Shown here: piece by piece, positions 44,381-54,074 of the stretch | Layout of the letters: the number at the start of each line of letters is the position of its first letter | Position numbering within the stretch: position 1 is the first letter of the stretch | Source: Longilinea arvoryzae | GTDB lineage: Bacteria > Chloroflexota > Anaerolineae > Anaerolineales > Anaerolineaceae | DNA length: 64,000 nucleotides | Assembly: GCF_001050235.1 (NCBI RefSeq) | Contig: NZ_DF967972.1 | Coordinates: 1,860,107-1,924,106 of the forward strand | Direction: 5' to 3' | Position numbers and translations under genes: made by a program | Notes under the pieces: model-generated | Told to the model about the DNA's origin: nothing | What the model saw: only the letters and a program-made list of their open reading frames with translations | Database searches by the model: none

Positions 44381-45703
44381 ATGTCCTCCGATATTCGGGA
44401 AAAATTGATTACTAAATTACAGAACCGGAGCGCCAAAGTCGCCGTTCTGGGAATGGGTTATGTCGGTTTGCCGCTGGCGACTGTTTTTGCCGAGACCGGC
44501 TATGAGGTTATCGGAATCGATCCCATCGCCGCAAAAATGGATAAGCTCAACCACGGCGAGAGCTATATACTGGACGTTCCCAGCGAACAGGTCGCCCGCC
44601 TGGTCAAAGCCGGCAAATTGAAGGGGACAACGGATTATTCGGTTCTGGCCCAGGTGGACGCGGTCTCGATCTGCGTGCCCACCCCGCTGCGCAAGACCGG
44701 CGATCCGGATCTATCCTTCATCATCTCGGCGACCGCGGAAGTGGCCCCGTATGTTCATCCCGGCATGGTTGTGGTCCTGGAAAGCAGCACTTACCCCGGC
44801 ACGACGCGCGAACTGGTTCTGCCCAAGCTCAGCGAAGCCAGCGGTCTGAAAATCGGCGAGGATATCTTCGTGGCCTTTTCACCGGAACGCGTCGATCCCG
44901 GCCGCACGGATTGGACCACCAAGAACACGCCCAAAGTGGTCGGCGGCATTACGCCGGCCTGTTCCGAGGTGGCAGCAGCCTGGTACAGCCAGGCGCTGGA
45001 GAAGGTCGTGCCGGTTTCTTCGACGGAAGTCGCCGAAATGACCAAGCTGCTCGAAAATACCTTCCGCATGATCAACATCGGCCTGGTCAACGAACTGGCC
45101 ATCATGTGCGATCGGCTGGGCGTGGATGTCTGGGAAGTCATCGACGCGGCCGCAACCAAACCCTTCGGCTTTATGAAGTTCACCCCCGGGCCCGGCCTGG
45201 GCGGGCACTGCATACCCATCGATCCGCTGTATCTCTCCTGGAAGCTGAAATCCGTCAATTACAACGCGCGCTTCATCGACCTGGCTTCGGAGATCAACAC
45301 CAACATGCCGCGTTTTGCCATGGGTAAGGTGCAGGACGCGCTCAACAACGTCGAAAAGTCGCTCAAGGGCAGCCGGGTGCTGGTGTTGGGCGTGGCCTAT
45401 AAACCGGACATCGACGATCTGCGCGAATCTCCGGCGCTGGATGTAATCGGGCTGCTCGAACAGAAGGGCGCCCGGGTCGAATATCACGATCCGTATATTC
45501 CGGTCATCCGCCAGGACGGCGGCGACCGCCATTCGGTTGCCGATTTGATGACGGCCGTGCGCGCCGCGGATTGCGTCGTTATTGTCACCAACCACAAATG
45601 CTACAACTATCCTGAGATTTTGGACGCGGCCCGGTTGGTGGTGGACACGCGCAACGCGTTGGGTGCAATGGGCAAACACAGCCCGAAAGTGGTCAGGTTA
45701 TAA
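44381..45703 (+). CDS. Nucleotide sugar dehydrogenase (UDP-GlcNAc/ManNAc 6-dehydrogenase type)
   Basis: A 440-residue UDP-sugar dehydrogenase, likely making a UDP-hexuronic acid such as UDP-GlcNAcA or UDP-ManNAcA. It has VAVLGMGYVGLPLATVFAE (NAD motif), the catalytic Cys277 in GLGGHCIPIDPLY, and the C-terminal SRVLVLGVAYKPDIDDLRESPA. This matches the WbpA/WecC group better than the UDP-glucose dehydrogenase group, because of the YVGLPLA and HCIPIDP forms. Its stop overlaps the next gene start by 1 bp. First gene of the polysaccharide arm. Confidence 0.9.
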   Translation: MSSDIREKLITKLQNRSAKVAVLGMGYVGLPLATVFAETGYEVIGIDPIAAKMDKLNHGESYILDVPSEQVARLVKAGKLKGTTDYSVLAQVDAVSICVPTPLRKTGDPDLSFIISATAEVAPYVHPGMVVVLESSTYPGTTRELVLPKLSEASGLKIGEDIFVAFSPERVDPGRTDWTTKNTPKVVGGITPACSEVAAAWYSQALEKVVPVSSTEVAEMTKLLENTFRMINIGLVNELAIMCDRLGVDVWEVIDAAATKPFGFMKFTPGPGLGGHCIPIDPLYLSWKLKSVNYNARFIDLASEINTNMPRFAMGKVQDALNNVEKSLKGSRVLVLGVAYKPDIDDLRESPALDVIGLLEQKGARVEYHDPYIPVIRQDGGDRHSVADLMTAVRAADCVVIVTNHKCYNYPEILDAARLVVDTRNALGAMGKHSPKVVRL

Positions 45704-46680
45704 TGGCAACTTATCTCGTCACCGGAGCGGCTGGCTTCATCGGAGCCCGCGTCAGTGAAATGCTGCTGGCGGGTGGGCACAGCGTGGTGGCCATCGACAA
45801 CCTCAACGATGCGTATGATGTTCGCCTGAAAACCTGGCGCCTGAATCGTTTGAAACCCATCCAGGGATTCCATTTTTACGAAAATGACCTGGGCGACCGG
45901 GCCGCGCTCGACCGCCTGGCTGCGGAAAATCCGGGCATTGCCGGCATCATCAATCTGGCGGCGCGCGCCGGCGTGCGCGCCAGCCTGGAAAATCCGTGGG
46001 TGTTTTTGGAATCCAATACCACCGGCACGCTCAATTTGCTGGAACTGGCGCGGCGGAATGGCATCGCCAAATTCATTCTGGCGTCCACCTCATCCATCTA
46101 TGGCGCCAATCCACCTTATCCGACGCCCGAAGACGCCGACAGCAGCCAGCCACTGCAGGCCTATGCTGCCACCAAGAAGGGCGCCGAGGTGATGTGCCAT
46201 GCCTACCATCATTTGTACGGCATCGATGTGACCATCTTCCGCTATTTCACCGTATACGGCCCGGCCGGGCGGCCGGATCTGGCCATGTTCCGTTTTGTGC
46301 AGCGCGTGGCCGAAGGCCGCACCCTGCACGTCAACGGCGACGGCACGCAATCGCGCGGTTTCACTTATATCGACGATATCGCCCGCGGGACGATCCTGGG
46401 CCTGAAACCGTTGGGTTATGAGGTGATGAACCTGGGCGGACATGAATCGATCTCGATCAACGATCTCATCAGCATGATCGAGGAGATGCTCGGGCGCAAG
46501 GCGCAGATCGAACACCATCCCTTCCATCCGGCCGATATGATGAACAACCTGGCCGACGTTCGCAAGGCTCAGAAAATGCTGGGCTGGCAGCCGCAGGTTG
46601 GTTTGCGCGAAGGGGTACGTCACTTAATCGACTGGTACATGGCCGAACGCAACTGGGCCAGCCAGGTAATTACCGAATGA
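45703..46680 (+). CDS. NAD-dependent sugar-nucleotide epimerase (SDR extended)
   Basis: A 325-residue extended short-chain dehydrogenase. The NAD motif TGAAGFIG is at residues 7-14, and the catalytic Tyr154-x3-Lys158 lies in YAATKKG. FTYIDDIARGTIL and the motif EHHPFHPADM fit the UDP-glucuronate/UDP-GlcNAcA epimerase group (WbpP, CapI). It likely inverts C4 of a UDP-uronic acid made by the preceding enzyme. It overlaps the flippase gene by 4 bp. Confidence 0.88.
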   Translation: MATYLVTGAAGFIGARVSEMLLAGGHSVVAIDNLNDAYDVRLKTWRLNRLKPIQGFHFYENDLGDRAALDRLAAENPGIAGIINLAARAGVRASLENPWVFLESNTTGTLNLLELARRNGIAKFILASTSSIYGANPPYPTPEDADSSQPLQAYAATKKGAEVMCHAYHHLYGIDVTIFRYFTVYGPAGRPDLAMFRFVQRVAEGRTLHVNGDGTQSRGFTYIDDIARGTILGLKPLGYEVMNLGGHESISINDLISMIEEMLGRKAQIEHHPFHPADMMNNLADVRKAQKMLGWQPQVGLREGVRHLIDWYMAERNWASQVITE

Positions 46681-48053
46681 GTCGTCTGGCCGCAGTCGCT
46701 CAATCCTGGCTGGAAGATCGTTTGCTGCGCCGGGTGGTGCGCAATTCGACCTACCTGTTCGCCAGCAATGTGATTGCGGCCGTTTTGAGCATCGTTACCG
46801 CCAATCTCCTGGGGGTAGGGGTCTTCGGCCTGCTCGGCATCATCACCGGATTCGTTTCCAACGTTAACCGGCTGCTTTCGTTTCGCATGGGCGACGTGGT
46901 TGTGAAATACATGGGTGAAGCCCTGGCGCGCGGCGAAAAAGATCGCGCCGGCGCGGTGGTCTGGATGGCCGGACTGATCGAAGCCGGAACATCCCTGGTG
47001 GCCTTTGCGGCTTTGCTGCTGCTGGCGCCCCTGGGCGCAACCTTTTTTGCCAAGGATGCGACCCTCACCCGACTGTTCGTAATTTTTGGTCTGTCCATTC
47101 TGGCCAATATCACCACCGAGACGGCTACCGGCGTACTGCAGGTAACCAATCATTTTCGCAGCCAGGCGCTAATCAATCTGGCCCAATCCGTGGTGGTGGC
47201 AGTGCTGGTTTTGGTTATTGCCGCCCGCGGCGCCAGCCTGGAACTGGTTCTGTTGGCTTACCTGGCCGGAAAAGTGGTCATGGGTCTGGGCCCGATTTTC
47301 GTGTCGCTGTACTGGCTGCCGCGTGCGTTGGGCGCAGGATGGTGGCGGGTGGATCGTAAACTCCTCCCACCCTGGCGTGAACTGGCGAAGTTTGCGATCA
47401 GTACAAATTTCTCGGGCACCATCAACGTCTTTGCCCGGGATAGCGAAGTGCAGTGGGTGGGCTTCTTCTTTGATAACAACGTTGCCGGTTATTATAAAAC
47501 CGCCCTGGCGATCATCAATCTGGTGGTCATGCCGATCAACCCATTCATCGGAACGACCTACCCGGAGATTACCCGCACCATCGCCAGCCGCCAGTGGATT
47601 CGCCTGCGCAGTCTGCTGCGCCGGGTGACGCTCATCGCCGCGGCTTGGACCGGCGCTGTGGCCGTCGGACTGATGTTGTTCGGCCGGCAGGTGCTGTTCA
47701 GTGATTGGACGCTCTTTGGACACACCTTCCATATTTATTCGAGCAGCTTCTTGCCCGCTTTCGATGTCTTGCTGGTCATTTTGATCGGATACAGCGCGGC
47801 CAATATCCTTTTCTGGAATCGTCCGCTCTTACTGGCACAGGGTCTGGCGGATTATGCACTCAAGGTCAGTTTTTGGACCATGTTGGGAAAGGTCGCCCTG
47901 GCATTGATGCTGTTACCCCGGGCGGGATATATAATGGAGGCAATCCTGCTCTCCGGATATTTTGTAGTTTCGGTCGGCGTCATGGTCTGGTTTGGAATGA
48001 AGACTGCGCGGCAAACCGAAGCGCTAGATCCTCGTGTGGAGACCGAAATATGA
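46677..48053 (+). CDS. Wzx-type polysaccharide flippase
   Basis: A 458-residue protein with about twelve to fourteen hydrophobic segments throughout, of the MATE/MOP superfamily used to flip lipid-linked glycan units across the membrane. The N-terminal LRRVVRNSTYLFASNVIAAVLSIVTANLLG is typical of polysaccharide transporters. The middle loop FSGTINVFARDSEVQWVGFFFDNN is conserved in Wzx-like proteins. Adjacent genes are overlapping by 4 bp on both sides, showing a tightly packed operon. Confidence 0.85.
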   Translation: MSRLAAVAQSWLEDRLLRRVVRNSTYLFASNVIAAVLSIVTANLLGVGVFGLLGIITGFVSNVNRLLSFRMGDVVVKYMGEALARGEKDRAGAVVWMAGLIEAGTSLVAFAALLLLAPLGATFFAKDATLTRLFVIFGLSILANITTETATGVLQVTNHFRSQALINLAQSVVVAVLVLVIAARGASLELVLLAYLAGKVVMGLGPIFVSLYWLPRALGAGWWRVDRKLLPPWRELAKFAISTNFSGTINVFARDSEVQWVGFFFDNNVAGYYKTALAIINLVVMPINPFIGTTYPEITRTIASRQWIRLRSLLRRVTLIAAAWTGAVAVGLMLFGRQVLFSDWTLFGHTFHIYSSSFLPAFDVLLVILIGYSAANILFWNRPLLLAQGLADYALKVSFWTMLGKVALALMLLPRAGYIMEAILLSGYFVVSVGVMVWFGMKTARQTEALDPRVETEI

Positions 48054-49177
48054 GAATCGCAGCCATCGCTACGTCCCGAGTGCCATCCACCACTGCCAAC
48101 AGCATCCAGGTAGTCAAAGCCTGCCATGGGTTGGTCCAGCTCGGATATGAAGTTTGCCTGTATGTTCCCGGCGAAAGGACGACTCCATGGCCAAAACTGG
48201 CCAGCCATTACGGCCTCGAGACGCCCTTCAGCATCACCTGGCTGCGGACGCAAAAGATTTGGCGGCGCTATGATTTTGCCCTGAAGGCGGTCGAAAATGC
48301 GCGAGCCTGGAATGCCTGGATGGTCTACACCTGGACTCCCCAGGCCGCCCTCATGGCGCAGATGCGAGGTTTCCCGGTCATTCTGGAAATGCACGACCGC
48401 CCCACCGGAAAGATGGGCCCCTGGTTGTTCCGGCGCTGGCTCAAGACCCCGGGCCGCAAACGCCTGATGGTGATTACCCAGGCGCTGCGCGATCTTCTCG
48501 AACGCGATTACGCCTCCTCCATGAACGGCCTTAATATTCAGGTGGCGCCGAACGCAGTCGATTTGGAACACTACAGCCACCTCCCGGAACCGGCGGCTGC
48601 CCGCCAACAGCTGGGACTGCCGGAAGGCCCGACCGCGGTTTACAGCGGACATTTCTACGCCGGGCGCGGTATCGATCTGCTGCTGGGGCTGGCCAAAGCA
48701 TTCCCCCAGGTTCACTTTCTGTGGGTGGGCGGCCGGCCGGAGGACGTGCAGGAATGGAAGGCGCGTCTATCGGAGTTGGGCGTCGGCAATGTGACCCTGA
48801 CCGGTTTCATCGAACAGCGCCGTCTTCCGCTCTATCAGGCCGCGGGCGATATCCTGCTCATGCCGTACGAAAGACAGATCGCCGGCAGCAGCGGCGGAAA
48901 TTCGGCTGAGATTTGCTCGCCGATGAAAATGTTCGATTATCTGGCCACCGGACGCCCCATTCTGAGCAGCGATCTTCCCGTTTTGCATGAGGTACTGAAC
49001 GAGCGAAACGCCATTTTCTGCCAGGCTGAGGATCTGGACTCCTGGGAGAAGGCGCTGCAAGGATTGTTGAACGATCCCCTGCGGCGGCAAGCCCTGGGCG
49101 ACCAGGCCCGAAATTATGCACGCATGCACACCTGGCGCAATCGGGCAGAACAGGCTATCGCCGATTTATTGGACTGA
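48050..49177 (+). CDS. GT4 family glycosyltransferase
   Basis: A 375-residue glycosyltransferase with a GT-B fold. The N-terminal half starts with AAIATSRVPSTTANSIQVVKAC and has YVPGERTTPW, and the C-terminal donor domain has GHFYAGRGIDLLLGLAKAFP, LTGFIEQRRLPLYQAAGD and SSGGNSAEICSPMKMFDYLATGRP, the E-x7-E-like retaining GT4 signature. It likely adds one sugar to the lipid-linked repeat unit. The ATG at 48050 overlaps the flippase stop codon; the reading frame upstream is shadow only. Confidence 0.88.
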   Translation: MRIAAIATSRVPSTTANSIQVVKACHGLVQLGYEVCLYVPGERTTPWPKLASHYGLETPFSITWLRTQKIWRRYDFALKAVENARAWNAWMVYTWTPQAALMAQMRGFPVILEMHDRPTGKMGPWLFRRWLKTPGRKRLMVITQALRDLLERDYASSMNGLNIQVAPNAVDLEHYSHLPEPAAARQQLGLPEGPTAVYSGHFYAGRGIDLLLGLAKAFPQVHFLWVGGRPEDVQEWKARLSELGVGNVTLTGFIEQRRLPLYQAAGDILLMPYERQIAGSSGGNSAEICSPMKMFDYLATGRPILSSDLPVLHEVLNERNAIFCQAEDLDSWEKALQGLLNDPLRRQALGDQARNYARMHTWRNRAEQAIADLLD

Positions 49178-49193
49178 AGGATGATGGATCCTC

Positions 49194-50540
49194 GTGCAAG
49201 GTCATCGTAAAAAACACCTGCTTCCCCGATGCACCGAAGGACTGCGCTGGTTGTTAGCGGTCGCTGCGGTTGCAGTCGTCGAACGGTTTCTGATGTTCGC
49301 TTTTTATCCGCCGGTGGCCTATGACGATACGCCCAGCTACCGGCACCTGGCTGCGACGATTTTGAACCACTGGCAGGGCTATGACGGTACCCGCACGCCG
49401 GGATATCCGATCTTTCTGGCCTGGGTTGGCCCGGACCGCTGGGTGTACCTGCTCCAATTGGGAATGGGGCTGGCGATCACGCTGGTTTTCTTCTGGGTGG
49501 GCTGGCAGGCCAGCGGAAAGGCTCGTTTTGGTGCGGCGGCCGCCCTGGCGCACACACTCAACCTGGGACAGTTGTTCTTCGAAGCCAACCTGCTTACCGA
49601 AACGCTGACGACCTTCCTGCTGGCGCTGTCCGTGTTGGCGGTATTCGAAGGCTTGCGCCGGCGGGGATGGATCCGTCTGGCCTGGGCGCTGGCCGGCGGT
49701 TTGTTCGGCGGATTGGCCGGGCTGGTCCGTCCCCTGTTCTTTTTCGTTCCCTTCTGGATGGCCTTATTCTTTCCGCTGGCCTTCTGGCGGGAGGGCTGGC
49801 GAGTTCGCCTGGGCAACCTCTTCGCACCCCTGCTGCCGGGATTGATCATCGCCGGTCTGTGGGTGGGCTATATCGATACCAATTTCCATATTTTGAGCGT
49901 TACGGTGATGAACGGCTATCATCTGGTTCAGCATACCGGGTATTTCTTCGAGTACGTACCGGATGAAGACGCCGCCTTGCGGGATACGTACCTGCGCTAC
50001 CGGGCGGAACGAATTGCCCGGTATGGCACCCAGGGCAACACGATCTGGGATGCAATCCCCGAGCTCGAAAAAGTGACCGGTTTGAGCTTTTACAACCTTT
50101 CCCAGAAAATGGCCAGCATCAGCATCGAATTGATCCGCGAGCATCCCGGCCTGTACTTGCGAACGGTGGTGAGCGGCTGGTTCCTGTACTGGCGCGCTCC
50201 GGTCTACTGGGACGCCGGCGCAATTGCTCCTCCGGGTCTGCGGGTGTTGCTTCAGGGCCTGGTCACCGCCGAACGCCTGGCCTTGGTGGCATTCAACCTG
50301 ACCTTCATCCTGGGTTCATTGGTTACGCTATTGTGGAAGCGATTTCGCCAGATCTTCCATCCGAACCCGGTCATCTATTATTTGACCGGCCTGATCTGGC
50401 TTTCTTCCATTGCCCAGACATTGCCCGATCACGGGGATAACCCGCGCTTCCTCATCCCACTGCAATCGTGGGTCGTATTCTGCGTACTCTGGTTCGGATT
50501 CGGTTTGCGAGATTATCTGCGGCAGCAACGTAAATCATGA
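49194..50540 (+). CDS. Polytopic GT-C-like glycosyltransferase (1 of 4)
   Basis: A 448-residue membrane protein with about ten to eleven hydrophobic segments. The first outer loop holds YDDTPSYRHLA (about residues 42-52), acidic residues in the position used by GT-C enzymes for catalysis, and LIREHPGLYLRTV is a motif seen in PMT/ArnT-like proteins. The GTG start at 49194 is used because nearby ATGs run into a stop in another frame. It may transfer a sugar from a lipid carrier to the surface glycan or to a protein. It overlaps the next gene by 4 bp. Confidence 0.75.
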   Translation: MQGHRKKHLLPRCTEGLRWLLAVAAVAVVERFLMFAFYPPVAYDDTPSYRHLAATILNHWQGYDGTRTPGYPIFLAWVGPDRWVYLLQLGMGLAITLVFFWVGWQASGKARFGAAAALAHTLNLGQLFFEANLLTETLTTFLLALSVLAVFEGLRRRGWIRLAWALAGGLFGGLAGLVRPLFFFVPFWMALFFPLAFWREGWRVRLGNLFAPLLPGLIIAGLWVGYIDTNFHILSVTVMNGYHLVQHTGYFFEYVPDEDAALRDTYLRYRAERIARYGTQGNTIWDAIPELEKVTGLSFYNLSQKMASISIELIREHPGLYLRTVVSGWFLYWRAPVYWDAGAIAPPGLRVLLQGLVTAERLALVAFNLTFILGSLVTLLWKRFRQIFHPNPVIYYLTGLIWLSSIAQTLPDHGDNPRFLIPLQSWVVFCVLWFGFGLRDYLRQQRKS

Positions 50541-52063
50541 GAGACAAACTGGCACTCATCTTTTCAGCGATCTTTGGCCTATTAATCGGCGGCATTTTGG
50601 CGTTCGCTGCGCCGGCCGGATCTTTCTTCATGTCCTGGCTGGCTTATGGACTTCTTTCGGCGCTCACCTGCGCCGTTCTGGCCCTTGCCTGGCGCGACCT
50701 GGGTGGCGGCCGCAGCCTGGCCTGGATGATCCTGCTGGCCTTCGGACTGCGGATCGCGGCCGGCGCGGCGCTTCAGGCAGCCCTGCCGCAGTATGGCAAC
50801 GCCAGCGAGCCCGAACGGAACGGCTACCTGTTCTACGATGCTTATGCGCGCGACCAGGCAGCCTGGGATCTGGCGCGTTCCGACCAGCCGCTGGCGGCCG
50901 CGTTCAGCGGCGATTATACGGATCAGGACCAATACGGCGGTCTGCTGGCGATTTCCGCCGCGGTCTACCGATTGCTCAGTCCGGATGCCCGGCGCCCGCT
51001 ATTGACGGTGCTGCTGGGCGCCTTTGGTTATACCCTGGGGCTGCCTTTTCTGGCAACGGCCATCCGCAAGCGCTGGTGGAATTTTGCCGCCCTGGTGGCC
51101 GGTTGGATTTACGCGCTTTATCCGCAGTCGATCCTGCTCGGGGCATCCCAGATGCGCGAACCGTTCCTGATGGGCGCCATCGCGCTGGCTACCTGGGCTG
51201 TGGTGGTGTTCACAGAAAAAAAATGGGTTTCCATCGGTGCACTGGCCGGTTGCCTGGCCTGGATGGGATTGGTCAATTCTCGCATCGCCATTGCGGCCGG
51301 GGGCGTGCTCCTGGTGTGGCTGGCGCTGGAGCAGTTGAAAAATTTACCCGTGCGGCTACGACGCTGGAGTTGGTTGATTCTCTTGCTGGCCGGGGCGGTA
51401 GTTGCGGTTGGGTCGTGGGAGTGGTTAAGCGGTTCGGGCACCTGGGACATCCAATTGCTTCAGGTGGGCAGCGGCATGGTCGACAAGCGTTTGGGAGAGC
51501 TTCCGATGGCGCTGCGCCTGCCATTTGTGATTGCTTATGGGGTTGCCCAGCCCGTGCTTCCTGCGGCTGTTGCGGATGTTACCGTACCCTTGCGCCAGGC
51601 GATTTCCATCCTGTGGGCGGTAGGCTGGTACGCGCTGGCGCCGCTGCTGGTTTTTGGCCTATTCATCGTTTGGAGGGCACAACCCGAGACCGATCAGCGC
51701 GTGCTCGTCTGGCTGGCCCTGTCCGCTATGCTCTGGACTTTCATATCCGCGGCGCGCGGTGGGGGGGACCAGTGGGATAACCCGCGCTACCGCACGCTTT
51801 TTCTGCCCTGGATGGCATTGCTGGCAGGTTGGGCCTGGCAGTGGGCGCGCGAACGTCACAATCCATGGCTGTGGCGAACGTATGCGGTTGCCCTGATTTT
51901 TATGGCCGCATTCATGTTGTGGTATCTTGGCCGATATGCCCATTGGTTTGGCGGTCTTTACTTCTGGTATGTGGTCGCCGGGGTTGTTCTGCTCAGCGCA
52001 GCCATCCTGGTCGGCGGCTGGTGGCGCGACCGTTCCTTGACGCGGCATCGAGAAAAGTTATAA
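50537..52063 (+). CDS. Polytopic GT-C-like membrane protein (2 of 4)
   Basis: A 508-residue protein with about eleven to twelve transmembrane segments. The early loop region YLFYDAYARDQAAWDLARSD (about residues 95-114) contains a cluster of acidic residues in the place of a GT-C active loop. No soluble catalytic domain is visible. It belongs to the same coupled string of genes as its neighbours and could be a lipid-dependent glycosyltransferase or a polymer-handling protein. Sequence identity with the previous protein is low by eye. Confidence 0.65.
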   Translation: MRDKLALIFSAIFGLLIGGILAFAAPAGSFFMSWLAYGLLSALTCAVLALAWRDLGGGRSLAWMILLAFGLRIAAGAALQAALPQYGNASEPERNGYLFYDAYARDQAAWDLARSDQPLAAAFSGDYTDQDQYGGLLAISAAVYRLLSPDARRPLLTVLLGAFGYTLGLPFLATAIRKRWWNFAALVAGWIYALYPQSILLGASQMREPFLMGAIALATWAVVVFTEKKWVSIGALAGCLAWMGLVNSRIAIAAGGVLLVWLALEQLKNLPVRLRRWSWLILLLAGAVVAVGSWEWLSGSGTWDIQLLQVGSGMVDKRLGELPMALRLPFVIAYGVAQPVLPAAVADVTVPLRQAISILWAVGWYALAPLLVFGLFIVWRAQPETDQRVLVWLALSAMLWTFISAARGGGDQWDNPRYRTLFLPWMALLAGWAWQWARERHNPWLWRTYAVALIFMAAFMLWYLGRYAHWFGGLYFWYVVAGVVLLSAAILVGGWWRDRSLTRHREKL

Positions 52064-52118
52064 TACTAAATTCAGCCTCGTTGAAAGATTAGCTGAATAT
52101 TTTCGTGGGAGCGACGGT

Positions 52119-53084
52119 GTGGATCTTTCAGTAATTTCTCCCGTATACAATGAAGAAGAGAGCGTCGTCCTGCTTCACCAGGCAGTGACGGACGCTTTGT
52201 CTCCGCTTGATCTGGAATGGGAACTGGTTCTGGTGAACGACGGAAGCACGGATGGCAGCCAGAAACAATTGGACCTTCTGGCCGAGAAGGACCCGACTCA
52301 CGTGCGTGTAGTCGAATTTCGCCGCAACTTTGGGCAAACCACAGCCATTTCGGCCGGCATCGATTATTCTCAGGGCAAGATTATCGTTTTGATCGACGCG
52401 GATCTGCAAAATGATCCCGCGGATATCCCGATGATGCTGGCAAAACTCGATGAGGGTTACGATGTGGTGAGCGGCTGGCGCGTGAACCGCCAGGATACCT
52501 TCATCACCCGCACGCTGCCGTCGCACATCGCCAACGGTCTGATCTCCCGGGTCACCGGAGTTCACCTGCATGATTACGGCTGCACGCTCAAGGCTTACCG
52601 CCGCGAAGTGATCACCGGCTTCCGGCTGTACGGCGAAATGCACCGCTTCATACCGGTTTATGCCAAGGAGGTGGGGGCTGATATTGTGGAAGTGCCCGTT
52701 CACCACCACCCGCGCCGTTTCGGAAAGGCCAAATACGGCCTGGAACGGACCTTGAAAGTTGTCCTGGATTTGTTCACCGTAAAATTCTTCAACAGCTTTT
52801 CAAGCAAACCCATTTACCTGTTTGGCGGGCTGGGTCTGGCGCTGATTTTGGCAGCCTTCATCGTATTGCTATTCTTGATTGGTCTGCGCATTTTCGCCGG
52901 CGAGCACATGATCCGCTCTCCGCTCTTGATCTTGTGTGTGATGCTGGTCATCATGGGGTTCCAATCCATTCTGCAGGGTTTGATCGCTGAACTGTTGATG
53001 CGCACCTATCATGAATCGCAACACAAGCTGACCTATACGGTCCGCAAGACCATCAACATCGAAGAAAAAGAAAAAGCCGATTAA
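52119..53084 (+). CDS. GT2 polyprenyl-phosphate glycosyltransferase (DPM1/ArnC-like)
   Basis: A 321-residue inverting glycosyltransferase. The N-terminal domain has SVISPVYNEEES, VNDGSTDGS and the DxD-like IDADLQNDP (about residue 93), and RRFGKAKYGLERTLKVVLDL marks the membrane-interface helices. Two transmembrane helices are at about 235-260 and 270-290. It likely loads a sugar onto undecaprenyl phosphate, producing the donor used by GT-C enzymes next to it. GTG start with GGGA upstream. Confidence 0.9.
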   Translation: MDLSVISPVYNEEESVVLLHQAVTDALSPLDLEWELVLVNDGSTDGSQKQLDLLAEKDPTHVRVVEFRRNFGQTTAISAGIDYSQGKIIVLIDADLQNDPADIPMMLAKLDEGYDVVSGWRVNRQDTFITRTLPSHIANGLISRVTGVHLHDYGCTLKAYRREVITGFRLYGEMHRFIPVYAKEVGADIVEVPVHHHPRRFGKAKYGLERTLKVVLDLFTVKFFNSFSSKPIYLFGGLGLALILAAFIVLLFLIGLRIFAGEHMIRSPLLILCVMLVIMGFQSILQGLIAELLMRTYHESQHKLTYTVRKTINIEEKEKAD

Positions 53085-53087
53085 CCT

Positions 53088-54074
53088 ATGAACGGTTCAA
53101 TTCAATCCTCTCCAACGCCGGAACAGCCGCGCCAGCGTGTGTCGTGGCTGCGCTGGGCGGGAACTCTGGTTGCGTTGAGCCTGCTGGTTTATTTGTTGGT
53201 TCAACAGGGTTGGGATGAATTCATCCACGCCATCCAATCGATTCCGCCGTGGGCTTTCCTGGCCGCCTTTGCCTGCCTGTTTGGCTCGCGCCTGACGACC
53301 ATTGGCCGCTGGTTGGCGTTGCTGCGATCGGCCGATGTTTCCATCAGCCTGTGGGATGCCTTCAAATTGGTCTTTGCCGGTTTGTTCGCTTCGAATTTTC
53401 TGCCGACGACCATCGGTGGCGATGTGGTGCGCCTGGCCGGAGCCGTGCAGTTGCGGCTGGACGCGGGCATCGTCACGGCATCGCTGATCGTCGACCGGTT
53501 GGTTGGCATGGCTGGTATGGCGACCCTGTTACCGCTCGAACTGCCGCACGTCCTTCGGGACGGTATGCCGGCGTTGAAAAGCGCAGTCGGTCAGGGCCCG
53601 CTTGCCGCAGTGGTTCTGCCCGGTTTTCTCCAGAAGATTTGGAAGAAGCTCCTTGAATTCATCCAGACGATCTGGAAAAGCATGGTGCACTGGGTGCGCC
53701 GTCCGATGGGCCTGCTTCAGGCGCTGGCCTGGACTTACGGCCACATGACCTGTGTATTCGGGGCGGTCTGGTTTTTCCTGGCCGGCATGGGTGAACCACT
53801 TTCCTTCTGGAAGATCGGCGGATTGTGGGTGTTGGCCTATTTCATTACCCTGCTGCCGGTTTCAATCAACGGCCTGGGCGTACAGGAACTATCCATCGCC
53901 GTGCTCTACACCACCTTTGGCGGTGTTTCGCGTGAGGCCGGCCTGGCGCTGGCCGTGTTGATGCGAATGCTGTATATGATTGCCAGCCTGCCAGGCGCCT
54001 TTTTTCTGCCTGGCTTGCTGCAACGGCGCAATCAACCTTCCGTTCCGGGCACCAACGGTAATCCAATGCCATGA
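53088..54074 (+). CDS. UPF0104/lysylphosphatidylglycerol synthase-type membrane protein
   Basis: A 328-residue polytopic membrane protein with the AglD/MprF flippase-like architecture. The core motif ASNFLPTTIGGDVVRLAGAVQ (about residues 103-123) and LPVSINGLGVQELSIAVL near residue 260 are diagnostic. Family members act in lipid or lipid-sugar translocation. Next to a GT2 that charges a lipid carrier, it could flip the lipid-linked sugar outward. It starts 3 nt after the GT2 gene and overlaps the next gene by 4 bp. Confidence 0.85.
   Translation: MNGSIQSSPTPEQPRQRVSWLRWAGTLVALSLLVYLLVQQGWDEFIHAIQSIPPWAFLAAFACLFGSRLTTIGRWLALLRSADVSISLWDAFKLVFAGLFASNFLPTTIGGDVVRLAGAVQLRLDAGIVTASLIVDRLVGMAGMATLLPLELPHVLRDGMPALKSAVGQGPLAAVVLPGFLQKIWKKLLEFIQTIWKSMVHWVRRPMGLLQALAWTYGHMTCVFGAVWFFLAGMGEPLSFWKIGGLWVLAYFITLLPVSINGLGVQELSIAVLYTTFGGVSREAGLALAVLMRMLYMIASLPGAFFLPGLLQRRNQPSVPGTNGNPMP

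Noticed and set aside
47705-48049. Upstream extension of the GT4 glycosyltransferase frame
   Set aside because: It lies within the flippase gene; the GT4 fold starts at MRIAAIATS at 48050.
50410-51780. Long plus-strand frame overlapping the first two GT-C-like genes
   Set aside because: Out-of-frame shadow with Arg/Gly-rich composition; the membrane protein frames are consistent and coupled by a 4-bp overlap.
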